Numbered from the stretch's first letter, positions 53,942 through 63,036 are shown. The stretch: 64,000 nucleotides of DNA from Luteococcus japonicus (GCF_003752415.1 NZ_RKHG01000001.1:558001-622000), one strand, 5' to 3'. Numbers and translations are program-made. Notes: generated by a model from the sequence alone, not told the origin.

Positions 53942-54478
53942 TCAGATTCCGCTGAGTGGGTAGTGGGGCTCAGGGGGCAGCTGCACGGCAATGTCGTCTC
54001 CCGTCGAGACGATGCCGCCACGAGCGACGATGCCCATAACCCCGGCGAGCTTCACCACGTTGCACTCCCCGTCCTTGTGCAGGACCTCCTTGAGGAGACC
54101 GGCCTGGAAGTCGTTGATCTGCTAGCAGGGGTTACGCAAGGCGGTCAACACGATGGCGGCGTCGCCAATGACCAGACGCGTGCCAACGGCCAGGGCGAGC
54201 AGGTCCAGCCCGTGGGTGGTGATGTTCTCGCCGAGCTGCCCAGGTGCGACGACGTGACCGCAGGCCCGGAGCCGGTCGAAGAGTTCGTCGTGGATGAGGT
54301 GCACCTGGCGCATGTTCGGAGTGCTCGGGTTGGCCTGGACCCTGCTGCGGTGCTGGACGGTGACACCGCAGTGGGCATCGCCCTCGACGCCGAGCCCTTC
54401 GAGCAGCGTGATCGCGTCAACGGCCTCCTTGGTGAACCCGTGGATCGGGCTCACGTGAACAGCAGCGACGACAGAAGT
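53942..54478 (-). pseudogene. MOSC-domain gene with in-frame TAG
   Basis: Reads VVAAVHVSPIHGFTKEAVD, GLGVEGDAHCG, RQVHLIHDELFDRL, GQLGENITTHGLDLL, ALRNPC and then TAG (54124-54122). In the same frame it goes on with QINDFQAGLLKEVL, then VKLAGVMGIVARGG and a TGA at 53942, which is the normal MOSC ending (RNPC-QI). No good start codon before VVAAVHVS. MOSC proteins bind molybdenum cofactor-sulfur; this copy is probably inactive unless the TAG is read through. Confidence 0.8.
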
Positions 54479-54573
54479 TATGCCGCCATCGAACCACGAC
54501 CTCCGGCCATGCCCAGTTCTCGGCGTGTGCGCTGTCACGCACCTCCGCATTCGTCTCCTAACCGACCGCTTGC

Positions 54574-54676
54574 GAGACATGTTCGAGTGAGACAGCTGCC
54601 CCGCGATCAGGCCTGTCTCACAACAGCGTCCGCAACCGCTGTCTAGAATCCTGTCCGTCGGACAAGTTGCGAGACA
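54574..54676. repeat. Repeat region upstream of the serine recombinase (candidate res/operator)
   Basis: GAGACA at 54574, 54589 and 54671 and the inverse TGTCTC at 54614 plus TGTCT at 54640, and a dyad CTGTCCGTCGGACAAG near 54651. Inverted half-sites in about 100 bp right before a resolvase gene are the usual layout of a res site doubling as promoter/operator. Confidence 0.5.
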
Positions 54677-54690
54677 GACGGGAAAGCGTG

Positions 54691-55284
54691 ATGGCGGCGA
54701 AGTTGATCGGGTATGCACGGGTCTCCACCCGCGGACAGGGAACCGACCGCCAGGTCGCCGACCTGCTGACCGCGGGAGTGCGGCGCGACGACCTGTACGT
54801 GGACCACGGCGCCAGCGGTGCCCTTGCCCGCCGCCCCGAACTGGATCACGCGATGGCCGCCCTCGAACCGGGCGACACCCTGGTGGTCTGCACCCTCGAC
54901 AGGCTGGGCCGCAACACCAGCGCCATGCTCGACCTCGCTGCGTCCCTGAAGGATCGCGGGCTGCATCTACGCGTGTTGAACCTCGGCGGTGAGGCCGTCA
55001 ACACCGCGACCCCGATGGGTGAACTGCTGTTCACCGTGCTGGTCGCGTTGGCGCAGATGGAACGTGAGGTGAAACTGGAACGATCCCGCGACTCGGTGGC
55101 CAAGCGACGCGCGGCCGGCCGCGACCTCGGCGGTCGCCGCCAACTCTTCACCGATCGACAGATCGAGCGAGCCAGACGGGCCATCGCCGCGGGCGACTCC
55201 CCCACCGACGTCGCCGCCGACCTCGGCATGTCGCGCGCCACCCTGTACCGCAGGCTCCGTACACAGGAAGCCGAGCGGGCATGA
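54691..55284 (+). CDS. Serine recombinase (resolvase/invertase family)
   Basis: 197 residues from ATG 54691. Catalytic domain: IGYARVSTRGQGTDRQVADL with the active serine, YVDHGASGALARRPELDHAM, VVCTLDRLGRNTSAMLDLAA, then ALAQMEREVKLERSRDSVAK; C-terminal HTH SPTDVAADLGMSRATLYRRL. Short resolvase/invertase type (not a large integrase). Could resolve a transposon or invert a segment; no transposase gene lies next to it. Confidence 0.92.
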   Translation: MAAKLIGYARVSTRGQGTDRQVADLLTAGVRRDDLYVDHGASGALARRPELDHAMAALEPGDTLVVCTLDRLGRNTSAMLDLAASLKDRGLHLRVLNLGGEAVNTATPMGELLFTVLVALAQMEREVKLERSRDSVAKRRAAGRDLGGRRQLFTDRQIERARRAIAAGDSPTDVAADLGMSRATLYRRLRTQEAERA

Positions 55285-55374
55285 CATCACTCTCACGCCG
55301 ATGAGCGCGCGTTGTCCGGGGCCGGGCTACAACGGGCCGACCGCGCCGATTACGTGTACTGGGGAAACAGCCAG

Positions 55375-56187
55375 TCAGGCCCAATGCGCGGGTGCGTGAA
55401 GCCCGACCGGGAGACGGGTACGTGCGTCGCCTCGCGCCGCGTCGACCTGTTGCTGGGTGAGGAAGATCGCGCTGCGTAGGTTGGCGCCCGCCAGGTTGGC
55501 GTCGCGCAGGTCGGCGCCCAACATGTCGGTCCGTTCGAAGGTGGCACCTCGTAGGTCGGCCGCGATCAGCAGGGCGGAGCGCAGGCAGTAGCGGTCGAGC
55601 CGCGCCTTGCGCAGGTTGGCGCCCATCAGGTGCGCCCGAGGCTGGAACCTCTTGGAGCGTGGCGCGGGGTGACGATGGGCGTCGCTGACGGCGCCGAGCA
55701 CCGGACCCACGCGGCCGCGCAGGGCTGCCACGTCCAACGACGCGACGTGGTCAGCCGGGGACGCGACGAGGGCCTCCACCTCGCATTGCAGCGCCTCGAC
55801 GTCCTGGGCGAGTTCACCGGTGGCGAGGGTGTGGGCTTCGGTGAGCAGGCGCAGCATCTCCATCAGGTGGCGCATGGCGGCGAAGGTGGAGAACATCGCG
55901 TGGGCGGTGTCGGGTCCGTCGCGCCAGTCGGCCTGTCCGGCGAAGGTGACCTGGGTGACCTGTTGGCCGGCGCCGAAGCAGTCGAACACGGTGCATGCCG
56001 GCCAGCCCTCTTCCCGCAGCTGGGAGTGGATCTGGCAGAGGTTGTCGGTCTGCAGGTGGTGGCATGGGGTTCCGGCGGGGATGTCGGCTCCGAAGCCACC
56101 CGCCCTGGTCCTGGTCAGGGCGACACAGCACAGGCCCACGCACCGCGAGCAGTCACCTACGAACTCGTCCACGGCTTCGCTCGTCAC
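55375..56187 (-). CDS. Pentapeptide-repeat protein with cysteine-rich N-terminus
   Basis: 270 residues. N-terminal Cys-rich part (GDCSRCVGLCCVAL, PCHHLQTDNLCQIH, CTVFDCFG) resembles YkgJ-type metal-binding modules; a helical middle; then pentapeptide A(D/N)LxX repeats (MGANLRKARLD, LIAADLRGATFERTDMLGAD, DANLAGANLRSAIF). Pentapeptide proteins are right-handed beta helices, sometimes DNA mimics protecting gyrase. Function here unknown. Confidence 0.82.
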   Translation of the reverse strand: MTSEAVDEFVGDCSRCVGLCCVALTRTRAGGFGADIPAGTPCHHLQTDNLCQIHSQLREEGWPACTVFDCFGAGQQVTQVTFAGQADWRDGPDTAHAMFSTFAAMRHLMEMLRLLTEAHTLATGELAQDVEALQCEVEALVASPADHVASLDVAALRGRVGPVLGAVSDAHRHPAPRSKRFQPRAHLMGANLRKARLDRYCLRSALLIAADLRGATFERTDMLGADLRDANLAGANLRSAIFLTQQQVDAARGDARTRLPVGLHAPAHWA

Positions 56188-56328
56188 CCGTCGAGCCTAG
56201 ACCACGCCTTGCACAGGTTGTGACAGCTTGGTTTGGCCATCTTGCACCGTCCTGCATCGCGCTTTTCTGCCGCTGACCTCGACTGAAATCCGATGAGCCA
56301 ATGCGGTCTTCTTCCTAGGCTCCCCCCC

Positions 56329-56823
56329 ATGCAACTGCCGCTGCTCACCGTGGACGAACTCTCCCTGACACCGCCGCTGGTGGATGACGCGGAAGACTGG
56401 GCCGCCGCCCAGGACGACGAGTGCGCCCGCTGGTTCGACTGGCCGTGCCGGCCACCCGTCGAACGATGCCGCGACCACCTCGCGAACGTCACCACCACCC
56501 ACGATCCCGACAGTTACACCTGGGCCATCCGCACACCCACCGGGTTCGCCGGCGGCATCGACCTGAAGCTCGACGAGGGAGCCTGGAACGTCTCCTACTT
56601 CGTCCACCCCGACCACCGAGGACACCACATCGCCCGCCGGGCCCTCCGAGCAGTCACCGGCTGGGCCCTGTCAGAACGCGGTGTGGATGCGGTCTCCACC
56701 CGCGTCCACACCGGGAACATCGCCAGCCAGAAGGTCCTCGAAGCCGCCGGGTTCACCAGGACCGGAACAGCCGACAACCCGGAGGCGGGACATCAGGACT
56801 TCACTTACGAGCTCCACCGCTGA
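56329..56823 (+). CDS. GNAT-family N-acetyltransferase
   Basis: 164 residues from ATG 56329. RimJ/RimL-like: NVSYFVHPDHRGHHIARRAL holds the acetyl-CoA loop, VSTRVHTGNIASQKVLEAAG and FTRTGTA follow. Substrate unknown. Divergent from the pentapeptide-repeat gene. Confidence 0.87.
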   Translation: MQLPLLTVDELSLTPPLVDDAEDWAAAQDDECARWFDWPCRPPVERCRDHLANVTTTHDPDSYTWAIRTPTGFAGGIDLKLDEGAWNVSYFVHPDHRGHHIARRALRAVTGWALSERGVDAVSTRVHTGNIASQKVLEAAGFTRTGTADNPEAGHQDFTYELHR

Positions 56824-56866
56824 ACGCACTACTTTGGCCGCCAAGCGGTTGTGGACCAACCGAGAC

Positions 56867-57607
56867 TCAGGCCCGTCTCACGGCCAACGCGCTGGACACG
56901 CCACGGCCGATGCGGAATCCAAGGTCATCGAACGAGGATGCAGGGTTCGTCTTGCGACGAACACCGGCCCGGCAGCTCCACTGCGGATCGCTCCACCCAC
57001 CACCACGGATGATCCGGTAGGAGCCATAGACGTCGGGGTCGTACAGGTCCCAGCACCACTCCCACACCCCGCCCAACATGTCGAACAACCCCCACTCATT
57101 GGGTTGCTTCAAGCGCACGGGATGGGCACGCCCGCCGGAGTTGTCCGCGTACCAACCGATGTCGTCGAGCTGCGCGTACCGGGGACCCGTCGTGCCGGCG
57201 CGGCAGGCGAGTTGCCACTCCGCATCCGTGGGTAGCCGGTAGCCATCGGCCTCGTGATCCCACTCAATCACCCAGTCGTCGACCTCCGGCTGGCCGTGCG
57301 GACGCCAATGGGTCGGCGTGGGGACCTCGCGCTGCGAGATCGTGTAGACCGGCGTGAACCCGTCCTGGACCGAGAGGGCGTTGCAGAACTGGATCGCGTC
57401 GCGCCAGCTCACCTCCGTCTGGGGTAGATCAGCGAGGTCGGCGTTGACTGTCCCGCCCTGCACCTGGTTCCAGAGACTGCGAGTCACCACGACCGGTGAA
57501 AGCTCGAAGGGCTCCACCCGAACCGTCCAGGAGCGACCCGTGCCTCGGTCTACCACAAGTTCTTCGACGGTGTCCCGAAAGGGCATCGCGATCAGGTCAA
57601 CACTCAT
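56867..57607 (-). CDS. SUMF1/formylglycine-generating-enzyme-like protein
   Basis: 246 residues from ATG 57607. FGE-sulfatase fold: FELSPVVVTRSLWNQVQGG, VSWRDAIQFCNALSVQDG, YRLPTDAEWQLACRAGT, NEWGLFDMLGGVWEWCWDLY, IIRGGGWSDPQWSCRAG and GFRIGR at the end. True FGE copper cysteines are not evident, so it may be a non-catalytic family member. Ends before the IS30-type element. Confidence 0.87.
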   Translation of the reverse strand: MSVDLIAMPFRDTVEELVVDRGTGRSWTVRVEPFELSPVVVTRSLWNQVQGGTVNADLADLPQTEVSWRDAIQFCNALSVQDGFTPVYTISQREVPTPTHWRPHGQPEVDDWVIEWDHEADGYRLPTDAEWQLACRAGTTGPRYAQLDDIGWYADNSGGRAHPVRLKQPNEWGLFDMLGGVWEWCWDLYDPDVYGSYRIIRGGGWSDPQWSCRAGVRRKTNPASSFDDLGFRIGRGVSSALAVRRA

Positions 57608-57735
57608 GCTGCCCATCCTGCAGCGTTGGCTGCCTTACGACGCACCAATTTGCCGCTGGTCTCGCGCAAGGTGGGTCCATTTCCGGCCGGGCGCATTTTG
57701 GTGATCGTTGCAACACCTGAGTTCAGGAGTTGCTG

Positions 57736-58791
57736 ATGACCAGACCGGGACCGTTGCCTGATTACGCGAAGCGTGAGGCGTTGGAGAAGTTGTTGTTGCA
57801 GGGAGTCTCGATGTCGGAGGCGGCCCGCAAGGTCGGGGTGAACCGCAAGACCGCGAAGCGCTGGCGCTACGGCCGCCACGATCGGCGTGCTGATGGTGTG
57901 ATGCGCAACTATGCGCCCGTGATCCTGCTCAAACCAGCCAAGCCCGCCTCGCCCCGCTACCTCAGCCTGGATGAACGGATCCGGATCGCGGACCTTCATC
58001 GTGAAGGCCACAGCCTGCGCAGCATTGGCAGGCTGATGGGTCGACCGGCGTCGACCATCAGCCGTGAGATCAGACGCAACTCGAGCCCGTCAGGTCGTTA
58101 TCGGCCGCATCAGGCCCAACAGCACGCGATGGCTCGCCGTCCTCGGCCTCGCCCAAGCCGGCTAGCACGCGATGCCGTGCTGCGAGAATGCGTCGAGACG
58201 AAACTGTTGCGTCGCTGGAGCCCTGAACAGATCGCCAGGTCCCTCCCTGCGATGTTCCCCGGGCAGCCTGCGCGATGGCTCTGCGCCGAGACGATCTACC
58301 AGGCCGTCTACCGGCCTGACTTGGGAGGACTCCGCCGATCCCTGCCCGGGCTGGTGCTGCGACATCGGCACCGACAGCGCAAGCGACGCCGTCATCCGCT
58401 CGCGCGCCGGCCAGGTCGCAACCATGTGCCCACGATGACGTCGATCGATCAACGGCCCGCGAGTGTGCTCGACCGGCACGAGGACGGGCATTGGGAGGGG
58501 GACCTGGTCATGGGCTCGGGCAACGCTTCCGCGGTGGTGACGCTGGTGGAACGCTCGAGCCGGTTCACGTTCGTCGGGCACCTGCCGCCGGGTCGCAAAG
58601 ACTCCGCCACGGTGTGTGACGTCGTGGCTGGTTTCCTCGCGTCGCTGCCGCCCCACCTGCGCCGCACGCTGACTTGGGACCAGGGTAATGAAATGGCCCA
58701 GCACGCCACGATCGCCGCTCGTGTTCCAGGGCTGGCGATCTACGTCTGTGACGCTCACGCCCCGTGGCAGCGCCCGACGAATGAGAACACC
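57736..58791 (+). pseudogene. IS30-family transposase, 5' part (interrupted)
   Basis: 352 codons with an N-terminal HTH (SMSEAARKVGVNRKTAKRWR), the IS30 domain ISREIRRNSS, WSPEQIARSLPAMFPGQPAR, SIDQRPASVLDRHEDGHWEG with the first catalytic Asp, and the second Asp in LTWDQGNEMAQHA. After WQRPTNENT the protein runs into 26 foreign residues. Joined to 63053-63226 the product would be about 409 aa, normal for IS30. In the present arrangement the DDE glutamate and C-terminus region are disrupted, so it is inactive or truncated. Confidence 0.9.
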
Positions 58792-59046
58792 TATTGGTAC
58801 AAGATGGCGGAGCCGGAAGCGACTTCGACGGGAGTCGCTCTGGCACGGGCCGCCCGGTGACTCGGAGAACACGTGCCATCAGGCTTGCCGTTGATTTGTC
58901 CACGGCGGCCCGGTGGGCGAGAGCTCCGACCGGGAGTGACTTGATAGAAGCTTGCTGAGCCGTCAACTCGCAATAGGTATGTCCCCCGGTTAGGGCTCTC
59001 GTCCACTGCCCCGTCTCCGCACAGGTACAGCAGAAGGGACACATCG
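58792..59046 (+). ncRNA. 5' non-coding region of IS110-type element A, possible bridge RNA
   Basis: 255 bp between the IS30 break and the IS110-A transposase, without a gene. In the IS110 group the bridge RNA that pairs with donor and target is encoded in the long 5' non-coding end. A block here (TTGCCGTTGATTTGTCCACG near 58885) resembles one in the same place ahead of element B (TTTCCGTTGAATTGTCCATC near 61767). Confidence 0.4.
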
Positions 59047-59475
59047 ATGGTGACAGTGGGCGTTGACCCGCACAAGCATGTTCACGTGGCAGTGGCTGTG
59101 GATGCTGCTGGCCGGCAAGTCGGCAAGACTCTGACTGTCAAGAACGGACCGCATCTGATCACGGCACTGTTGGTCTGGATTCGGTCGGTCAGTGACGACC
59201 AGACGCCAGTCACGTGGGCGATCGAGGATGGGCACGGGTTCGCTCGAAGGCTCGCTGACGGACTGCTCATGGCTGGCCAAGATGTGGTCTGGGTCCCAAC
59301 CCGACTCATGGTCGCACACCGCAAGCTGCACGCTGCTACCGGAGCAAAGTCGGATCCAGTTGATGCTGCAGCAGCGGCACGCGCGGCAATCGCGACACCG
59401 GGCCTGGACAAGCACCGAATCGACGAACGTGTCCGTGAGCTGCGGGTCTTGGTCGATCATCGTGCCGACTTGGTG
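59047..59475 (+). pseudogene. IS110-family transposase A, 5' part (interrupted by IS3)
   Basis: 143 codons: TVGVDPHKHVHVAVAVDAAG (first Asp), TWAIEDGHGFARRLADGLLM (Glu), GAKSDPVDAAAAARAAIATP (Asp pair), ending HRADLV at 59475 where the IS3-type element starts. Continuing past it adds unrelated residues to a stop at 59554. Removing the IS3-type element and one GTG restores a 353-aa protein with 60839-61471. Confidence 0.92.
59473..59475. repeat. 3-bp target duplication (GTG) of the IS3-type element
   Basis: GTG here and at 60836-60838 bracket the element; three-base duplications are common for IS3, and collapsing them restores the IS110 reading frame. Confidence 0.75.
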
Positions 59476-59513
59476 GGGCCTTCGCCCCGGGTCATGGACA
59501 CGTTGGTGTCTGA

Positions 59514-60425
59514 TTACGCTGCGGTGGGCAGCGTAGCGGCCCGGCGGGCCTCGTAGGTGTTCGGCGGCAGGTTTCCGCACCAGGAGTGGCGTCGGCGGGT
59601 GTTGTACCGGGTGGCCCAGCGAAACACCTGCCGACGACACAACTCGGGCCCCGCGAACGTGGCCTGCCCGGCCAGGAGTTCTCGTTTGAGGGTGGCGTTG
59701 AACGACTCGGCCAGGCTGTTGTCCGCACTCGTTCCGACGGCCCCCATCGACTGGGTCACCCCGAGACGCTTGCAGAGCCTGGCGTAGGCCTTCGACGTGT
59801 AGACCGACCCATGGTCGGAGTGAAACACAGCCCCGTGCATGCTGCCCCGCTCTGCAAGGGCGGCGGTGAGGGCGTCTTCGACCAGTTCGGTGCGCATGTG
59901 GTCCGCGACGGCCCAGCCGACCAGCTTGCGGGAATAGCAGTCGATCACCGTCGCCAGATACAGGTTCCCGCCACCCTGTAACGGCAGGTAGGTGATGTCG
60001 CCCACGTAACGCTGGTTTGGCGCGGTGGCGGTGAAGTCCCGTTTGAGCAGGTCACCGAACTTCTCATCGGCCGGCTCCGGGGCGGTGGTGCGCACCCGGC
60101 GTCGTAGCCGGATCCCGGCCAGGCCATGAGCGCGCATCACCCGCGCGACGCGCTTGTGGTTCACCCGCGCCTGTGGCTCGGCGCCGTCGTTGAGTTCGGC
60201 GGTGACCCGCGGCGCGCCGTTGGCGGGGTCACCCCCCCCAGCCTTGGGGTCCTGCACGGCGCGGATCCGTGCGGCGAGCTGGGCATCGGCCTGTTCGCGT
60301 TGCTGGCGTGCCGGGCCTGCTTTCTGCCAGGCGTAGAACGAGGAGCGGGACAGTTCCAACACTTGGCACAACCGCTTCACCTGATAGGTGGTCTGGTGGT
60401 CGGCGACGAACTGGAAGCGGTTCAC
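59514..60425 (-). CDS. IS3-family transposase OrfB
   Basis: 303 residues, GTG start overlapping the orfA stop (GTGA). HTH_21-like N-terminus (RSSFYAWQKAGPARQQREQA, RVARVMRAHGLAGIRLRRRV), rve integrase core with DITYLPLQGGGNLYLATVID (Asp), HSDHGSVYTSKAYARLCKRL (Asp) and NSLAESFNATLKRELLAG (Glu). All three catalytic acids are present. Confidence 0.95.
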   Translation of the reverse strand: MNRFQFVADHQTTYQVKRLCQVLELSRSSFYAWQKAGPARQQREQADAQLAARIRAVQDPKAGGGDPANGAPRVTAELNDGAEPQARVNHKRVARVMRAHGLAGIRLRRRVRTTAPEPADEKFGDLLKRDFTATAPNQRYVGDITYLPLQGGGNLYLATVIDCYSRKLVGWAVADHMRTELVEDALTAALAERGSMHGAVFHSDHGSVYTSKAYARLCKRLGVTQSMGAVGTSADNSLAESFNATLKRELLAGQATFAGPELCRRQVFRWATRYNTRRRHSWCGNLPPNTYEARRAATLPTAA

Positions 60426-60766
60426 CAGTTCGTCTCCCCGGCGAAATACTTGGCCGCCTTGCGCAGGATGTCCCGCTCGGTCTCGATCCGGGCCTTGTCC
60501 GCCCGCAGCCGGGCGTTCTCGGCTTCCAACCGGGCTATCTGCGCCGTCGGCGACTCCGGTGACTGTCCGGGCGTGGCACCCGCCGGCCGGGCAGGGGCGT
60601 CACTGCCCGTCCTGACGCCGTTGCCCAGGTCCTTGACCCACAACGCGAGGGTGCCGTGCGAGACGCCGAGGTCCGTGGCGACCTGCTTCAACGTCGCCTC
60701 CGGCGTGGTCTCGTACAGGTCAACGGCCTGCTGACGAAACTCTGCCGAGTAGTTCTTCCTGGCCAT
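60422..60766 (-). CDS. IS3-family transposase OrfA
   Basis: 114 residues from ATG 60766. HTH (RKNYSAEFRQQAVDLYETTP, KQVATDLGVSHGTLALWVKD) and a leucine-rich coiled segment (QIARLEAENARLRADKARIE) ending ILRKAAKYFAGETNW. Full transposase usually arises by frameshifting from orfA to orfB. Confidence 0.95.
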   Translation of the reverse strand: MARKNYSAEFRQQAVDLYETTPEATLKQVATDLGVSHGTLALWVKDLGNGVRTGSDAPARPAGATPGQSPESPTAQIARLEAENARLRADKARIETERDILRKAAKYFAGETNW

Positions 60767-60838
60767 GATGATGATCATCTCGCTTCCTCCAGCCCATGCT
60801 GGATTCCACGTGTCCACAACCCGGGGTCAGGGTCCGTG

Positions 60839-61471
60839 AAACGGCGAACTGCGGTGATCAACCAGCTCAAGGCCCAACTACACCTCTGGCTGGATCACAC
60901 CCCAGGAGATCTGGCACGGGCCACGACCATCGCCTCGGTGAGGCGACTGTTGAAGAACTGCTCACTGCGCCCGGGCGTCATAGAGGTCATGAGCGACATG
61001 CTCAGCGAACTCGCCGCCGTCAACCAGCGCGTCCGCGACCTCGACCTCACCATCAAGCAGCTAGTCACCCCGCTGGCTCCCACGCTGCTGCACATCACAG
61101 GTATCAGCCACATCTCCGCAGCCGTGCTGATCGCCGAGATCGGTGATATCTCTCGTTTTTCGAGCTCCGCCAAGCTCGCCCGCTATACCGGATGCGCCCC
61201 GATCCCGGTCTATTCCTCGGACAAGGAACGCCATCGCCTGCACCGGGGAGGGAACCGCAGGCTCAACAGCGTCCTCTACACCGCAGCAATCGTGCAGAAG
61301 CGACGAGAACCCGCAGCGCAACAACTACTCGCACGCCACGAGCCAGGCAAAGGCACCCGCGGCGCACGTCGCATCCTCCAACGACACCTGGTCGACATCG
61401 TGCACCGAGCCATGCTCGACGACCGGGCGACCTGGACCCATCAAGTCACTCAGCTTGCTCAGGCAGCTTGA
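60839..61471 (+). pseudogene. IS110-family transposase A, 3' part
   Basis: Continues the protein interrupted at 59475 with KRRTAVINQLKAQLHLWLDH, then the transposase_20 domain (LLHITGISHISAAVLIAEIG, RYTGCAPIPVYSSDKERHRL, RGGNRRLNSVLYTAAIVQKR) to the TGA at 61469-61471. Without a start of its own it is inactive. Confidence 0.92.
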
Positions 61472-61474
61472 CAT
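61296..61474. repeat. 179-bp tandem duplication, unit 1
   Basis: Runs from AGAAGCGACGAGAACC in the end of transposase A to CAGCTTGACAT after its stop; followed at once by an identical unit (61475-61653) and then the first bases AGAAGC of a third. Microhomology AGAAGC at the joints suggests slippage or recombination. Confidence 0.92.
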
Positions 61475-61653
61475 AGAAGCGACGAGAACCCGCAGCGCAA
61501 CAACTACTCGCACGCCACGAGCCAGGCAAAGGCACCCGCGGCGCACGTCGCATCCTCCAACGACACCTGGTCGACATCGTGCACCGAGCCATGCTCGACG
61601 ACCGGGCGACCTGGACCCATCAAGTCACTCAGCTTGCTCAGGCAGCTTGACAT
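61475..61653. repeat. 179-bp tandem duplication, unit 2
   Basis: Copy of 61296-61474 at a constant 179-bp offset. It duplicates the C-terminal 58 codons of transposase A out of context. Confidence 0.92.
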
Positions 61654-61959
61654 AGAAGCATCTGTGAGTCTGGGGGTGGCTGGTCTGGGATCGGCTGGTC
61701 AGGATGGTGTTGGTCGTGCTGACGCGGATGTGACCCTCGAAGCAATTGGCCCATCACGGTGGTGCCTTTCCGTTGAATTGTCCATCCCGTCGGCGCGGCC
61801 GGCATCGTCCGGCCCACCTCGATGACCTGATCAGGAGACTGTCCAACGTATCGGTTGTGACCCATCACAGATGTGTCTCGAAGTGACCTCTTCCCGAACG
61901 ATGCCGGCCGCGGGCGACCACCGCCCGCCCATTCACCATCCAGGAGGCCACCGATCACC
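61654..61959 (+). ncRNA. 5' non-coding region of IS110-type element B, possible bridge RNA
   Basis: About 300 bp with no gene, between the tandem repeat and transposase B. Length and position match IS110-group elements whose left end encodes the bridge RNA. Shares TTCCGTTGAATTGTCC with the corresponding region of element A. Guide loops could not be derived by eye. Confidence 0.42.
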
Positions 61960-63036
61960 ATGACCATCGTCGCGCACCATCACCCGTTCGTCATTGGCGT
62001 GGACACCCACGCCCGCACCCACGCGCTGGCGATCCTTGCCTGTCCCACCGCCGAAGTCGTCGACCAGGCACAATTCCCGACCACCACCGCCGGCCTGCGA
62101 CGAGCGTTGGCCTGGGTCGGTCGTCGCACCGCTGGAGACCTCGATGTCCTGTGGGTCATTGAGGGCACTGGAACCTATGGGGCACGACTGGCGCACGCCG
62201 CCACCGAAACCGGCTACACCGTGGTCGAGGCGCCCCGGATGGACTCCCGCAACAACCGCGGCCTGGGCAAGTCCGACCCGCTCGACGCCCAACGCATCGC
62301 CGCTGCAGCGTTGCCGCTGGATCATCTCAAGCTACGCATGCCTCGAGCCGACGACGGCGTCAGAGCTGCGATCAAGGTGCTACTGGCCTCCCGCGACCAC
62401 ATGAGTACCGAACGCACCGCCACCATCAACGCCCTGACCGCGCTGCTTCGCATCGTCGATCTGGGCATCGACGCGCGAGGGCCCCTCAACCACAGCCAGA
62501 TCACTACCGCATCCACCTGGCGACCCCGCAGCGAAGACCTCGCCACTGCAACCGCCCGCGGTGAAGCCACACGCCTGGCGAGACGGATCATAGACCTCGA
62601 CCACGACCTTGCCACCGCGAGCAGACGCATCCTCGAACTCCTGCGCATGAGCCCTGCCTCCGTGCTGCTCGAGGAACCAGGGATCGGGCCCATCACCGCG
62701 GCCGTCGCATTCACAGCATGGTCACATCCCGGACGCGTCCGCTCCGAAGCCGCCTTCGCCAGCCTCGCCGGGACAAGCCCGATCCCAGCATCCTCCGGCA
62801 ACACACAACGCCACCGCATCAACCCCGGCGGGGATCGCCGTCTCAACCAAGCACTCCACATGGCAACGGTCACACGCATGCGCATGGATCCCCGCACCCG
62901 CGCCTACGTCGAACGCCGCAGCGCCGAAGGACGAACACCCCGAGAGATCCGCCGCTGCCTCAAGCGCTACCTCGCTCGAAACATCTACCGAAAACTCAAC
63001 ACGGCCGCAGCCAACTGCACCCCAAGCTCTGCTTGA
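61960..63036 (+). CDS. IS110-family transposase B, intact
   Basis: 358 residues from ATG 61960. DEDD domain: FVIGVDTHARTHALAILACP, LWVIEGTGTYGARLAHAATE, GKSDPLDAQRIAAAALPLDH; C-terminal part VLLEEPGIGPITAAVAFTAW, FASLAGTSPIPASSGNTQRH with the serine region, GGDRRLNQALHMATVTRMRM. Intact and the only complete IS110-type gene in this nest. Its end (TTGACAGACATAGGAGATT) lies directly against the resumed IS30 gene. Confidence 0.92.
   Translation: MTIVAHHHPFVIGVDTHARTHALAILACPTAEVVDQAQFPTTTAGLRRALAWVGRRTAGDLDVLWVIEGTGTYGARLAHAATETGYTVVEAPRMDSRNNRGLGKSDPLDAQRIAAAALPLDHLKLRMPRADDGVRAAIKVLLASRDHMSTERTATINALTALLRIVDLGIDARGPLNHSQITTASTWRPRSEDLATATARGEATRLARRIIDLDHDLATASRRILELLRMSPASVLLEEPGIGPITAAVAFTAWSHPGRVRSEAAFASLAGTSPIPASSGNTQRHRINPGGDRRLNQALHMATVTRMRMDPRTRAYVERRSAEGRTPREIRRCLKRYLARNIYRKLNTAAANCTPSSA

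Larger units (their letters stand above)
59476..60835 (-). mobile_element. IS3-family insertion sequence, complete
   Basis: 1360 bp with imperfect terminal inverted repeats: the left end holds CCCCGGGTCATGGACACGT (about 59486-59504), and the right end, read inward, CCCCGGGTTGTGGACACGT. Carries orfA and orfB on the minus strand. Inserted into the IS110-type transposase gene A. Confidence 0.9.

Noticed and set aside
54122-54124. TAG read as pyrrolysine or another recoded amino acid in the MOSC gene
   Set aside because: No pyrrolysine context in actinobacteria and no recoding signal seen; a nonsense mutation is simpler.
53855-54646. Plus-strand 263-codon frame opposite the MOSC gene
   Set aside because: No family features; the minus strand shows clear MOSC motifs.
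59476-60835. The shifted C-terminus after 59475 (GPSPRVMDTL...) as a real transposase end
   Set aside because: It is IS3-type terminal sequence read through; the true IS110-type continuation is at 60839.
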